DNA of 48,082 nucleotides from JAYPAN01 sp038123715 (GCA_038123715.1 JAYPAN010000012.1:1-48082); one strand, 5' to 3'; positions 24,385-33,245 are shown, numbered from the stretch's first letter. Numbers and translations: made by a program. Notes: generated from the sequence alone by a model not told the origin.

Positions 24385-24401
24385 AAATGAAAAAACATCC
24401 A

Positions 24402-24454
24402 AAATTTTTTGCAAAATGGCGGAACTGCGCCTCCGCCAAGGCCAAATTTTTTGC
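24402..24454. promoter_or_regulatory. Repeat pair and inverted repeat between fleT and fleQ
   Basis: AAATTTTTTGC occurs at 24402-24412 and 24444-24454, 42 bases apart (four helical turns). Between them is a perfect inverted repeat TGGCGGA (24417-24423) and TCCGCCA (24432-24438) with an 8-base spacer. The group lies 35-85 bases upstream of the fleT sigma-54 element, where an activator such as FleQ would bind. Assignment to FleQ is inference. Confidence 0.5.
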
Positions 24455-24522
24455 TAATGAAGCAATTTTTTTACAAATAGTCCGATTTTTGACACATAAT
24501 CACAGAGCAAAGCGGTAAAGCG

Positions 24523-25665
24523 GTGACGGTTTTCCGACGCCTGCATGAGGGTCTGGTTGTGAGCGATATTGAAGGGATAATTCTTGGCCAATCAGCGCAG
24601 GCGCGCGAATTGCGCCGCCTTATCGAAGTGGTTGGCCCATCCGCCTCTTCCGTTCTGGTGCAGGGCGAAACCGGAACCGGCAAGGAAATGGTCGCCGAGG
24701 CGATACATGCCATGTCGGGGCGCAAGGGCAAATTGGTCACCGTCAATTGCGCTGCCATCCCCGCCGAATTGCTTGAATCCGAGCTGTTCGGCCATGAAAA
24801 AGGCGCGTTTACCGGCGCCGACAAAGCGCGTCAGGGGCGTTTTGAACTGGCCGATAATGGCACATTATTTCTTGATGAAATCGGCGATATGCCGCTTGAG
24901 CTGCAATCAAAATTACTGCGGGCGCTGGAAAGCCGGAAAATCCAGCGCGTCGGGGGCAGCGAGGATATTGAGGTTGATTTCCGTTTGGTTTGCGCCACCC
25001 ATCAAAACATTGAGAGTTTTGTGGACAAGGGCAGTTTCCGCGCCGACTTGTTCTACCGCATCAATGTGTTTCCCATTCTGGTTGCCAGCCTGGCCGAGCG
25101 CGCCGTGGATATTCCCATTCTGGTCGAGCATTTGCTGGCGCAAGCGCAAACCGCAAATGGCGGGGCGCTGCCGCAATTTGACGACACGGCCATGAGTGAG
25201 CTTGGCCGCTATAACTGGCCGGGCAATGTGCGCGAATTACGCAATGTGCTGGAGCGCGCGCAAGTCTTGTTTCCCGAAAGCACGGTCAATGGCAAACAAG
25301 TGCGCGAAAATCTGCTGCGCCTGAAAGTGCCGAAACAAGAAGATGAGCAAGCCGCTTTATGGGAAGGCACAAGCAATCTGGCCGGTGTCAAGGGCGATAC
25401 CGATACAGGCAGCGACGCGCCAGTGCCGCATCCGGCGCATTATCAGCAATGGTTCGCCTATTTTGACACAATAGATTTACGCCGTCATTTGCGTGATATT
25501 GAAATTGTGCTGATTGAGGCGGCGCTGGAAAAAACCAATGGCACAATCAGCGGTGCGGCGGAAGCGTTAAATCTGCGGCGCACCACGCTGATTGAGAAAA
25601 TGAAAAAGCTGATGATTGAGCGCCCGCTTTCCGCCTCAGACAGCGACGACCGCCAAGCCGGTTAA
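24523..25665 (+). CDS. fleQ: Sigma-54 activator with Fis helix-turn-helix, FleQ-like
   Basis: A 380-aa master flagellar activator. It has almost no N-terminal regulatory domain: the ATPase begins at once (IILGQSAQARELRRLI). Walker A is GETGTGKE (48-55), the sigma-54 loop is GAFTGA (94-99), Walker B is TLFLDEIGD, then FRADLFYRINVFP and the YNWPGNVRELRNVLERA sensor. The C-terminus has a Fis-type DNA-binding helix-turn-helix (ISGAAEALNLRRTTLIEKMK). The GTG at 24523 has little ribosome site. GTG-24559, twelve codons in, follows GAGGG by seven bases and may be the true start. It is divergent from fleT and likely partners it. Confidence 0.9.
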   Translation: MTVFRRLHEGLVVSDIEGIILGQSAQARELRRLIEVVGPSASSVLVQGETGTGKEMVAEAIHAMSGRKGKLVTVNCAAIPAELLESELFGHEKGAFTGADKARQGRFELADNGTLFLDEIGDMPLELQSKLLRALESRKIQRVGGSEDIEVDFRLVCATHQNIESFVDKGSFRADLFYRINVFPILVASLAERAVDIPILVEHLLAQAQTANGGALPQFDDTAMSELGRYNWPGNVRELRNVLERAQVLFPESTVNGKQVRENLLRLKVPKQEDEQAALWEGTSNLAGVKGDTDTGSDAPVPHPAHYQQWFAYFDTIDLRRHLRDIEIVLIEAALEKTNGTISGAAEALNLRRTTLIEKMKKLMIERPLSASDSDDRQAG

Positions 25666-25689
25666 CAGGCTGGCTGATTCATCATCGGA

Positions 25690-25983
25690 TTATTTGGGAC
25701 GGCCATAGGCTTGCAGCATTTTGCGTGATTGGCTGGACTGATGGCTCAATTTGGCAAGCGCGCTTTCAAGCTCAGTGCAAAGCGCGGCATTTTCCGCCGC
25801 GCAATTTTCGACATAGGCCAGCACCGTATCGGCATGGCTGTCATCCACCTTATCCATTGAGGCCAAAAGCGCTTGCTGGCGTTGCGCGTCAATGGCACGC
25901 GCGCGGTCGAAATTACCCGCCGCCAGCGCGGCGCGCAGCGCCTCGTTTAACTGCTCAAACTGCTCAATAAAGCCGTGCTGCAT
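25690..25983 (-). CDS. fliT: FliT-like flagellar export chaperone
   Basis: A 97-aa, all-helical, charged protein (FIEQFEQLNEALRAALAAGN; QRQQALLASMDKVDD; AENAALCTELESALAKLS) directly after fliS. FliT is the chaperone of the cap protein FliD, encoded a few kb away. Primary sequence of FliT is poorly conserved, so the name depends on size, helicity and position. The start is ATG-25983, four bases after the fliS stop. The frame is open further upstream but runs into fliS. Confidence 0.65.
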   Translation of the reverse strand: MQHGFIEQFEQLNEALRAALAAGNFDRARAIDAQRQQALLASMDKVDDSHADTVLAYVENCAAENAALCTELESALAKLSHQSSQSRKMLQAYGRPK

Positions 25984-25987
25984 GGGG

Positions 25988-26404
25988 TCAGTCCTGCTCC
26001 GGCAAACCGCCTTCGCGCATTTGCTCCCACGCATCGCGTATTTCGGTCAATGGCGGCATAGCCTCCTGCGTATTATCGCCTTTGGCTTCGCGCATATCTT
26101 TCAATAATTGCTGGCGCGCATATTCATAAAGCTGGAACAAATTATTGGCGATATCGCCGCCCTTTTCAAAATCCAGACTGGATTGCAGTGCATAAATAAT
26201 GGTCAGGCTGCGCGCAAAGCTCTTGGATTTGACCTCACGGTCGCCGCCAGCCTTCAAATCGGCATTATTGGCAAAGGCGCGCATTGCCTTGAGCAATTCG
26301 TCCAGCATAGCCAGAACAACCGCGTGAGGGTCAGCAACTTCCGCTACAGATTGCGTTTGTGTTTTTTTATAGGCCGCGCCGACCTTGCTGTAGCTTAAAC
26401 TCAT
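25988..26404 (-). CDS. fliS: Flagellin export chaperone FliS
   Basis: A 138-aa helical protein that binds flagellin C-termini before export. Family features are the N-terminal AYKKTQTQSVAEVADPHAVV, LAMLDELLKAMRAF in the first helix pair and FEKGGDIANNLFQLYEYARQ in the later helices. I chose ATG-26404. GTG and TTG codons lie just upstream in frame. No sigma-54 element was found in front of it. Confidence 0.88.
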   Translation of the reverse strand: MSLSYSKVGAAYKKTQTQSVAEVADPHAVVLAMLDELLKAMRAFANNADLKAGGDREVKSKSFARSLTIIYALQSSLDFEKGGDIANNLFQLYEYARQQLLKDMREAKGDNTQEAMPPLTEIRDAWEQMREGGLPEQD

Positions 26405-26452
26405 AACCACCAAACCCTTGCTTTACAGGCGAGATAACACTAGTTTTCCAAT

Positions 26453-26878
26453 ATGGCGTATCCACTGGGCGTAAACGAACCATCGCATCTGGCCAATATG
26501 GCGGTCGCACGCAGTGCGCGCGCGCCCGATAATTTTGCCAGTCTGCGTGGTGCGATTGCGCCAACCGGAGCCACCAGCACTCCGAATAATGCAATCGCTA
26601 TGCCAATCCTGTCATCGGGCAATCTGCAAATATCACAAGCTGTGGAACCTTTGGCACATGCCGCCTTGCCGCCCATGACACCGCAGCGCGGCCCTGAACG
26701 GCGCATGTTTCACCCAAATGGCGCGCCCTCTGCTGTTGTTTCGGAAAATGTGCTGGCCGCGCGTAATGATTTGGCGCCCGCGCCCATGCATAATGAAGCC
26801 GCCATCCGGCGCGCTTATATATCGGATATGACCAAGCTGGCGCCGCGCTTTGAAGCCAGCGTCTCCGTGCTGGCCTGA
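26453..26878 (+). CDS. Hypothetical Ala/Pro-rich protein
   Basis: A 141-aa protein of low complexity, rich in Ala, Pro, Asn and Met, without a recognised domain, signal peptide or membrane segment. The last third (NEAAIRRAYISDMTKLAPRF) looks helical. There is no convincing ribosome site before the ATG, but codon use resembles the neighbours and other frames look worse. It lies divergent from fliS and converges on the ClC gene with only 8 bases between. An intrinsically disordered secreted protein is possible. Real but unassigned is my best reading. Confidence 0.55.
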   Translation: MAYPLGVNEPSHLANMAVARSARAPDNFASLRGAIAPTGATSTPNNAIAMPILSSGNLQISQAVEPLAHAALPPMTPQRGPERRMFHPNGAPSAVVSENVLAARNDLAPAPMHNEAAIRRAYISDMTKLAPRFEASVSVLA

Positions 26879-26886
26879 CCGGCTGC

Positions 26887-28584
26887 CTATTTGCCCTCAA
26901 TATCCAGCACTTTGTCCTGCAAATTCAGATAGGCGGTGAATAAATCGCTTTCTGAAACAACACCAAGCAGCCGATTGGTTTCGCGGTCAACCACCGGAAT
27001 GCTCTCACCGACAAAATCACTGGCCGCCTCAATCGCCTGCATCAAGGAAGCATCGCCCTTAATGCTCAGCGCATCGCTTTGCAGGGCGGTTTTTGCTGCT
27101 GTGTCGGGCGAGGCATCGAGCAGGTCAATCAACCCCAATTTGCCGATATATTGCCCGTTCTTGACAATATAGGCCTCTGTTTGCCCGACTTCGCGCATCT
27201 TACGCATGGCGCTTTGTGCGTCGGCATTTTCCGGCAAGGCGACATAGTCGTCATGCACAATGCCGGCAATCGGTGTTTCCATCAGCTCCAAATGGCCGCG
27301 CCCTTTATGAATATCAATGCCGCGATCAAGCAATTGCCGGTCGAACAGGGACGCGCCGTAAAATATATGGCAGACCAGCGCCGCCATCACCACGGCAATC
27401 ATCGCCAAAACAGCCATATTATAGGATTGGGTGAATTCCAGAATTATCAGCACAACGGCAATTGGCGCGCCAATCACCGGCCCGGTAATAGCGGCAATGC
27501 CGGCCACCATCAAAACTTGCGGCAGCGCGCCGCCGCCATAACCGGCAAAGACAATCGCCAATGCCCCACCGGCCGATGCGCCAATAAACAGGCAGGGCGA
27601 GACAATCCCGCCATAAAGGCCAAGCCCCAGACACATGGCCGTCATCAGCAGCTTGGCGACCAGCAGCAGTGCCATTTTTTCTGCCGAAATGGCGCCGTTC
27701 AGCATATCGCTGACGCTTTGTGTGCCAAGGCCGAGGATTTCGGGAATAAAAATCCCGACACAGCCGCAAATAAAGGCCGCCGCCAATGTCAATGTCAGCA
27801 CAGACAGGCCACTATTGGCGGAGAAATCGGAAAATCGGCGCAGCAAAAATATCAACATTGTGGCGACCAGCCCAAAAGCAATGCCACTGACCAGCACGGG
27901 CGGCAGCAAAGCCAACATGTCAATGGCCGGGGGCGAGATGGAAAACACTTGCCCAAGGCCGAAAAACCCCTGCCCGACCGCCGCCGCCGTGATGCTGCTA
28001 ATGGCAATCGGCGCGACAGCGCGTAATGAGAAATGGCGCAGCACCGCTTCCAAGGCAAAAACAATACCGGCCAAGGGCGCGTTAAAAGCGGCAGAAATCG
28101 CTCCGGCCACGCCGCAACCGATAAAAATATCCGTGGTCACGACCGAGCGCGTCATGGTTTTGAAATAGCTGCCCATTGTCGCGCCAAAATGCACAAGCGG
28201 GCCATATTGTCCGACCGATGCCCCGCCCGAGGCGGCCAGAAAGGCGACCAGAGTTGACCCCAAGCCCTGTTTGACATCCAGCTCATTATCGGTGCGATGG
28301 GCGGCATGAATACTGTCGGCAGGCCCGTGAAAACGCTGAATATCCAAGACCCGCCGGAGCCAGACAATCAAAAACGCTGTCGCCATTAAAACAAAAAGCG
28401 GCGTGACATTGCGTATGTCACCAGCCAGAAATACCGGCAATTCCAAGGCCGATTGGCGCATATCGGAAAAATAGCGAATACCGGAGACGAACAGGCGCGC
28501 CACCACCGCCATCATAAGGCCGACACCCAGCCCCAAAATAACCGGCTGCAAAAGCTTTTGCATAATGTGTTTCGTCTGCCCCAT
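26887..28584 (-). CDS. ClC-family chloride channel or transporter with CBS domains
   Basis: A membrane protein of 565 aa from ATG-28584 (GTG-28587 follows GAGGGG at better spacing). The ClC core covers about 1-410, with the selectivity block ASVGQYGPLVHFGATMGS and the later GGIVSPCLFIGASAGGAL. Two CBS domains follow (about 430-560). At the place of the gating glutamate of ClC exchangers (GREGP in E. coli) this protein has GQYGP, with Tyr127, and the GSGIP motif is not recognisable. Loss of the gating glutamate usually means a channel or uncoupled transporter. It is unrelated to flagella but sits inside the locus. Confidence 0.9.
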   Translation of the reverse strand: MGQTKHIMQKLLQPVILGLGVGLMMAVVARLFVSGIRYFSDMRQSALELPVFLAGDIRNVTPLFVLMATAFLIVWLRRVLDIQRFHGPADSIHAAHRTDNELDVKQGLGSTLVAFLAASGGASVGQYGPLVHFGATMGSYFKTMTRSVVTTDIFIGCGVAGAISAAFNAPLAGIVFALEAVLRHFSLRAVAPIAISSITAAAVGQGFFGLGQVFSISPPAIDMLALLPPVLVSGIAFGLVATMLIFLLRRFSDFSANSGLSVLTLTLAAAFICGCVGIFIPEILGLGTQSVSDMLNGAISAEKMALLLVAKLLMTAMCLGLGLYGGIVSPCLFIGASAGGALAIVFAGYGGGALPQVLMVAGIAAITGPVIGAPIAVVLIILEFTQSYNMAVLAMIAVVMAALVCHIFYGASLFDRQLLDRGIDIHKGRGHLELMETPIAGIVHDDYVALPENADAQSAMRKMREVGQTEAYIVKNGQYIGKLGLIDLLDASPDTAAKTALQSDALSIKGDASLMQAIEAASDFVGESIPVVDRETNRLLGVVSESDLFTAYLNLQDKVLDIEGK

Positions 28585-28680
28585 CACGAAATGTGACCCC
28601 TCTGATGATGCATAGTAAAACTTTGTCAGCAATTACAATGAATTGTCAAAATCTTTCTTCAATGCAGCAATATGACAGTT

Positions 28681-28696
28681 CGGCATAAAATTTGCA
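28681..28696 (+). promoter_or_regulatory. Sigma-54 promoter of fliD
   Basis: CGGCATA-AAAT-TTGCA has the 12-base GG-to-GC spacing and an exact -12 element. Predicted start is near 28707, 28 bases before the ATG. Confidence 0.7.
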
Positions 28697-28734
28697 CGAA
28701 ACCGGTCGTAAGGATAGATGAGGTGACGCCATAA

Positions 28735-30354
28735 ATGGCCGTTGATTACATCAGTATGCTGAATGCCGGGTCGGGCTTGAACACCACGCAAATTGTTGAT
28801 GCGCTGGTTGATGCCGAGCGCGTGCCGCGTGAAGAAAAAATTCAGGCGCAAGTAGAAGAGGCCAATGTCTCAATTTCCGGCCTCGGCAAAGTAAAGCAGG
28901 GCTTCAGCACGCTGTCATCGGCGCTTGACGGGCTGGATGGCGAGACCGGACTGATTGCGACCAGCTCATCAACGGCTGCCAGCGTCACCATTACCGATAA
29001 AGCACTGGTGAGTGAGCAGCAAATCAGCCTTGAAGTGTCGCAGCTTGCCCGTTCGCAAACACTGGTCTTTGACGGCTTTACCAGCGCCACTGACAATGTT
29101 GGCTCGGGGTCGCTTAATTTTGAATTCGGCACTTGGGCGTCAGGCAGTTTCACCGCAAATAGTGATATCAGCGCCAGCTCGCTGACCATTGCCAGCGGTG
29201 CTGATACGCTGTCGGAAGTGCGCGACCAGATAAATGCCGCCAATATGGGCGTCACCGCCTCCATCATCCAAACCGGCACGGGGGCGTTTTCATTGGTTTT
29301 GAAATCGCAAACCGGCGCAGACCGGGCCATGCGTGTCACCGCAACAGAAAGCCCCGCCGCTTCCGGCCTCGCCGATATTGATTTTTCCACCTATGACGCC
29401 GATGAAGAAGCGCAAAGCGCACAAAATGCGTTGTTCACTCTTGATGGCGTATCAATTTCACGCAACAGCAATGAAATCGACGATGTGATGGATGGCATGC
29501 GCCTTAATCTGAGTGCCACAACCAGCGCACCGACTTTGCTGACCGCCAAATATGACACGGCAACGGCGACGGCGGTGATGCAATTGCTGGTCAATGAGTT
29601 AAACACGCTGAATACCAGTCTTAATGATTTAACCGCCAATGGGCTAGACAGTGGCTCGGAACGCGGCGCGCTCTATGGCGACTCATTGGTGCAAAGTTAT
29701 AAAAACCGGCTGCGCGCCCTGACCACTACGCCGATTGCAGGATTCGGTGCCGACCCGGTCTATTTGACCAATTTCGGTATTAAAACCGAGCGTAATGGCA
29801 CGCTGACATTGGATACGGCCAAATTCAAAACCGCCTTTGAGGCCAATCCCGAACAATTTGCTGCTATTGTCAACACCCAAGCCACAACCAATAATCCCAG
29901 CGTCAAAGCCTCTATCAGCGGCGATAACTTCACGCCCGGCAGCTATGCTTTTGCCGCCGTGTCAGGCGTTGGCACGGTTGGCAGCGACGCCATGACCGCC
30001 GGCACAAATTCATTTGTGTCCACCACGGGCGACACAAGCGGGCTGAAATTGACAACTTCGGCAAGCGATATTACCGCGCAAGTCTATATGGGGCGCAGCC
30101 TGGTGCATGATTTGTCTAATTTTGCCGATTTGGTGCTGGGCAGCGGCAATGATATTGACCGCAAAATCGCCACGCTGAACAGCGATATTGATGACCGCAA
30201 TCTGGAAATCAGCGATTTGAATGCGCGGATGGAAGATGTGCGCGAACGCTATGTCAAACAGTTTGCGGCGATGGAGCAGGCGGTGAAAAGCCTGAAAGAA
30301 ACCGGCTCTTATATTGACAGTTTTATGGAGAGCTGGCGCGCCGGCCAAGACTAG
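28735..30354 (+). CDS. fliD: Flagellar filament cap protein FliD
   Basis: The 539-aa cap protein folds flagellin at the filament tip. The N-terminal FliD domain is clear (SGLNTTQIVDALVDAERVPR), an IN-type module lies around 160-195 (VRDQINAANMGVTASIIQTG), and the C-terminal coiled domain ends DVRERYVKQFAAMEQAVKSL and YIDSFMESW. GAGGTG precedes the ATG and a sigma-54 site lies upstream. Its chaperone FliT is encoded at 25690-25983. Confidence 0.95.
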   Translation: MAVDYISMLNAGSGLNTTQIVDALVDAERVPREEKIQAQVEEANVSISGLGKVKQGFSTLSSALDGLDGETGLIATSSSTAASVTITDKALVSEQQISLEVSQLARSQTLVFDGFTSATDNVGSGSLNFEFGTWASGSFTANSDISASSLTIASGADTLSEVRDQINAANMGVTASIIQTGTGAFSLVLKSQTGADRAMRVTATESPAASGLADIDFSTYDADEEAQSAQNALFTLDGVSISRNSNEIDDVMDGMRLNLSATTSAPTLLTAKYDTATATAVMQLLVNELNTLNTSLNDLTANGLDSGSERGALYGDSLVQSYKNRLRALTTTPIAGFGADPVYLTNFGIKTERNGTLTLDTAKFKTAFEANPEQFAAIVNTQATTNNPSVKASISGDNFTPGSYAFAAVSGVGTVGSDAMTAGTNSFVSTTGDTSGLKLTTSASDITAQVYMGRSLVHDLSNFADLVLGSGNDIDRKIATLNSDIDDRNLEISDLNARMEDVRERYVKQFAAMEQAVKSLKETGSYIDSFMESWRAGQD

Positions 30355-30365
30355 ACTCTATCCCG

Positions 30366-30860
30366 TCAGGACAACAAATCCCCAAAAGAAGGTTGCGAGG
30401 CATCCATTTCCTTCAACAATTCTACGTCATTTTCTTGACTGATTTGCCAGCCGGAGGGCATTTTCGGCAACAGGTCGGAACGGTCGGCAAACAGATATTT
30501 TCTGAATTCTACCCGCACATGGCGCGCATCATATTTGCGCTCCTTCACCGGGTCAAAGCAGGTGGACAGAAGCGATTTGCGTTTACGCTTCACGCCATTG
30601 TGGTTTTCATAATTGAGAACAAACCAACGGAAATTCGTCAAAAAATCGTCAGCCTGATCACCGGCCTCAATTTCACTCAAAAATTCCAACAGGCCGGTGG
30701 CCGCTTCAGTAAGGTCTTCCGGCGACACCACTTCATAATGCGGCTCAAGAAAAGCAGCCAAACGCTTGGCATGCGATTCAAGTGGTAATTCGGCATGAAG
30801 AAACTCGGACGCCACCAGCGCACCGGTGTAATCATATAACCAAGCAGGACAAAACCGCAT
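30366..30860 (-). CDS. Hypothetical protein between fliD and flagellin 1
   Basis: A 164-aa soluble protein I do not recognise. It is not FlaF or FlbT by sequence. Features include an N-terminal helical part (LESHAKRLAAFLEPHYEVV), an acidic middle (FLSEIEAGDQADDFLTNFRW), and a basic stretch (NGVKRKRKSLLSTCFDPVKE) before DARHVRVEFRKYLFADRSD. It converges on fliD with 11 bases between, and the flagellin 1 terminator separates it from that gene, so it needs its own promoter. Upstream, CTAATCA is repeated at 30893-30899 and 30902-30908. A filament-related role is suggested only by position. Confidence 0.75.
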   Translation of the reverse strand: MRFCPAWLYDYTGALVASEFLHAELPLESHAKRLAAFLEPHYEVVSPEDLTEAATGLLEFLSEIEAGDQADDFLTNFRWFVLNYENHNGVKRKRKSLLSTCFDPVKERKYDARHVRVEFRKYLFADRSDLLPKMPSGWQISQENDVELLKEMDASQPSFGDLLS

Positions 30861-30968
30861 TGACGCAACTTCTCTCTAATAAAATTCCAACCCTAATCAG
30901 ACTAATCAATTAAGTGTTTTTTGCGCCCAATTCAATAAAATTTGTCACAATTGTTACGCATAAAGAAA

Positions 30969-30992
30969 GAGGGGGGCGTCGCCGCCCCCCTC
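30969..30992 (-). terminator. Rho-independent terminator of flagellin 1
   Basis: A perfect 10-base stem, GAGGGGGGCG (30969-30978) with CGCCCCCCTC (30983-30992), closes a four-base loop. On the minus strand it is followed by TTTCTTTA, so it terminates leftward, 27 bases after the flagellin stop. Confidence 0.9.
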
Positions 30993-31018
30993 CGGTAATC
31001 AATGTAAATCCAAGCTTA

Positions 31019-33106
31019 CTACTGGAGCAGGGCCAGCAGGTTTTGCGAAGATGCATTGGCTTGTGCCAGCATTGAAGTCGCAGCCTGATTCATGATTTGC
31101 GCCTTGGTCAGAGCCGAAGTTTGCGAAGCAAAATCCGCATCTTCAATCCGGCCTTTCGAAGCCACAGTGTTCAGTTTCAGTGTTGACAGATTGCTGACGG
31201 CAGCATCCAGACGGTTTTCAATAGCACCGAAATTGGAGCGCGTATTGGTAACCGTCGAAATTGCACTGTCAATTTTGTCCAGCGACGCATTGGCCGCGGC
31301 CACTGTGCTGACAGACAGACCTGTCGTGGTGTTAAGGACGTCTTCACTTTGCGACATCAGGCCCAACTTAACGAGACCGTCAGTATCGGCACCATTATTG
31401 GTGTCGGCTTGACCATCATAAAGCTGAACCGGGGTGCCGTCGGCAGAAGTCAGTGTCAGCGTACCCGTCTGGGTGAAACCACCAGTCGCATATGCAGTCG
31501 TTGTTGCTGAACCATCTAGGCTTGTAGCAGCCGTAAACAGACCACCTGCATCATCATCATCAACGTCATCATCGACAACAATGTTCACACCGCTTGCCGA
31601 AGTCAGAATAAGGAAACCATCCTCATCTGCGGTTGCTTTGATGTCCGTTTGCGAACCCACGGCAGAATTGATGCCGGCAACAATATCGGACAGTGATACA
31701 TCACCCGACAAGTCAACTGTGATGCCGTTGATTGACACATCATCATGGTTGGACATTGTTGCGCCATCAAGGTCAACAGTGACTTTCACCTCGGTTTTGG
31801 CAGTTGCAACAACACCGTGCTGGGCGCTGAGGGCGTTAATTGCGGCTGCTTTACTTTGTGCCGAGCCATTATCGGAGTCGCCGATCAACACACCATTGAC
31901 GCGCACATTATCCGTGGCAGCAAGGGCAGTTGTGGAAACTTTGGCAGAGCCGGAAACCACGCCAGAGCGGATTTCATTGAAACCCAGGTCAATAACATCG
32001 GTCAATTCACCCGTATCAGAGGAATAGCCATTGGTATCTGTGCCTGCTTCAATAGAAACATCTGAGCCATTGGCGTTTTCCAATGTTACAAAACCGCCAT
32101 AAACATCAGCCGTAAAGCCCATGCTGGTGATATTACCAGCCAAGTTGAGGTTGTAACCCGTATTGTTGCTCAGAACGATAATGCCATTACCATCAATCTC
32201 CGCAGTCACACCGGCAACTTCATTGTTAACCGCGTCCACAAAGTCTTGCTTGGTGGCTTGAGCGGCCAAGGAAACACCGTTAATGGTGGCCGTGTTAGAT
32301 GAGTATGAAGCACTATCGGCACGAACAACGTTATAGGCAGAAGCAACAGCACCATGAACATGGCTGTTTGAATTAATCGCGTCAGCAATAACCGCTGCGT
32401 TACGACCGGCTGTGCCATCCGTTGCCGGTGAGACAAGGCCTGTCGCATCATGGGTCGCACCCTGATATGTATAGGCAGAAGCGTCAAAATCGGCAGATGC
32501 CCAGTTTTCGCCATTGATTTTTACATCAGTCGCAGCAATGTCAGCCAAAATTTCTGCACGTGCAGATGTAATTGTTGACGCAGTTGCCGAGCTGCCAATG
32601 CCAAGCGATGACACGTCAGTGTTTTCCAAAGCAAGGCTCAAAACATCACTGGCATGAATACCGACTTGAAAGCTTACACTGCCGCGTGAGCCGTCAAGCA
32701 GGTTTACATTGTTGAAATTGGTTTTGCTGGCAATCGAGTCAATTTCTGCTGACAGCGAGTCAACCTCGGCCTGAATGGCCAAACGGTCGGTCGAGTTCAG
32801 CGTGCTGTTACCGGCCTGAACAGCCAGTTCACGAATGCGTTGCAGAATATTTTCAATCTCACCCAAAGCACCTTGTGCGGTTTGGGTCAGCGAAACAGCG
32901 TCATTGCTGTTGCGGATAGCGACATCCAGACTGCGAATCTGGGCTTCCATTTTGGAAGCAATGGCGGAACCCGCTGCGTCATCGGCGGCCGAATTAATAC
33001 GGAAGCCGGTTGACAATTGCTCCATAGCGTCCCTCATGGTGCGCGTATGCTTTTCCATGCTGGCTTGGGACGTCAAAGCAGCAATATTGGTGTTTATGCT
33101 GGTCAT
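31019..33106 (-). CDS. fliC: Flagellin, long form (695 aa)
   Basis: The filament protein. The N-terminal D0/D1 region is typical (TSINTNIAALTSQASMEKHT; STGFRINSAADDAAGSAIAS; IRELAVQAGNSTLNSTDR), and the C-terminus has SNFGAIENRLDAAVSNLSTL and ends ASSQNLLALLQ. Between about 170 and 600 lies a long surface insertion with two IN-like modules, near 285-320 (GIIVLSNNTGYNLNL) and 470-515 (GFLILTSASGVNIVV). E. coli K-12 FliC is about 500 aa. GAGGAG precedes the ATG. No GG-N10-GC element was found upstream, unlike flagellin 2. It is divergent from flagellin 2. Confidence 0.95.
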   Translation of the reverse strand: MTSINTNIAALTSQASMEKHTRTMRDAMEQLSTGFRINSAADDAAGSAIASKMEAQIRSLDVAIRNSNDAVSLTQTAQGALGEIENILQRIRELAVQAGNSTLNSTDRLAIQAEVDSLSAEIDSIASKTNFNNVNLLDGSRGSVSFQVGIHASDVLSLALENTDVSSLGIGSSATASTITSARAEILADIAATDVKINGENWASADFDASAYTYQGATHDATGLVSPATDGTAGRNAAVIADAINSNSHVHGAVASAYNVVRADSASYSSNTATINGVSLAAQATKQDFVDAVNNEVAGVTAEIDGNGIIVLSNNTGYNLNLAGNITSMGFTADVYGGFVTLENANGSDVSIEAGTDTNGYSSDTGELTDVIDLGFNEIRSGVVSGSAKVSTTALAATDNVRVNGVLIGDSDNGSAQSKAAAINALSAQHGVVATAKTEVKVTVDLDGATMSNHDDVSINGITVDLSGDVSLSDIVAGINSAVGSQTDIKATADEDGFLILTSASGVNIVVDDDVDDDDAGGLFTAATSLDGSATTTAYATGGFTQTGTLTLTSADGTPVQLYDGQADTNNGADTDGLVKLGLMSQSEDVLNTTTGLSVSTVAAANASLDKIDSAISTVTNTRSNFGAIENRLDAAVSNLSTLKLNTVASKGRIEDADFASQTSALTKAQIMNQAATSMLAQANASSQNLLALLQ

Positions 33107-33170
33107 CTAAAACTCCTCTAGTTTGACTTCACAAGCCTTCTCAAGCCTGCACAGTCAAAAACGACCGGCT

Positions 33171-33192
33171 GGAAAAATGTTTAGGTTTTTCC
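33171..33192. promoter_or_regulatory. Inverted repeat between the two flagellin genes
   Basis: GGAAAAA (33171-33177) and TTTTTCC (33186-33192) are perfect inverted arms around an 8-base spacer. It lies 65 bases before the flagellin 1 start and about 55 upstream of the sigma-54 element of flagellin 2. It could be an operator or leader hairpin. There is no further support. Confidence 0.35.
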
Positions 33193-33245
33193 GCAGTTTT
33201 TTTTCAATGGGCAGAAAAAACTTTTCTTGCCATTTTTCATCAGTT

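Noticed and set aside
27079..28026. Plus-strand open frame of 315 codons inside the ClC gene
   Set aside because: Antisense to a recognisable ClC protein with CBS domains, and its translation has shadow-frame composition.
33107..33245. Sigma-28 or sigma-54 promoter for flagellin 1
   Set aside because: TAAA and GCCGGTCG on the minus strand are about 5 bases too close for a sigma-28 promoter, and the only GG...GC pair has 11-base spacing. Neither is adequate.
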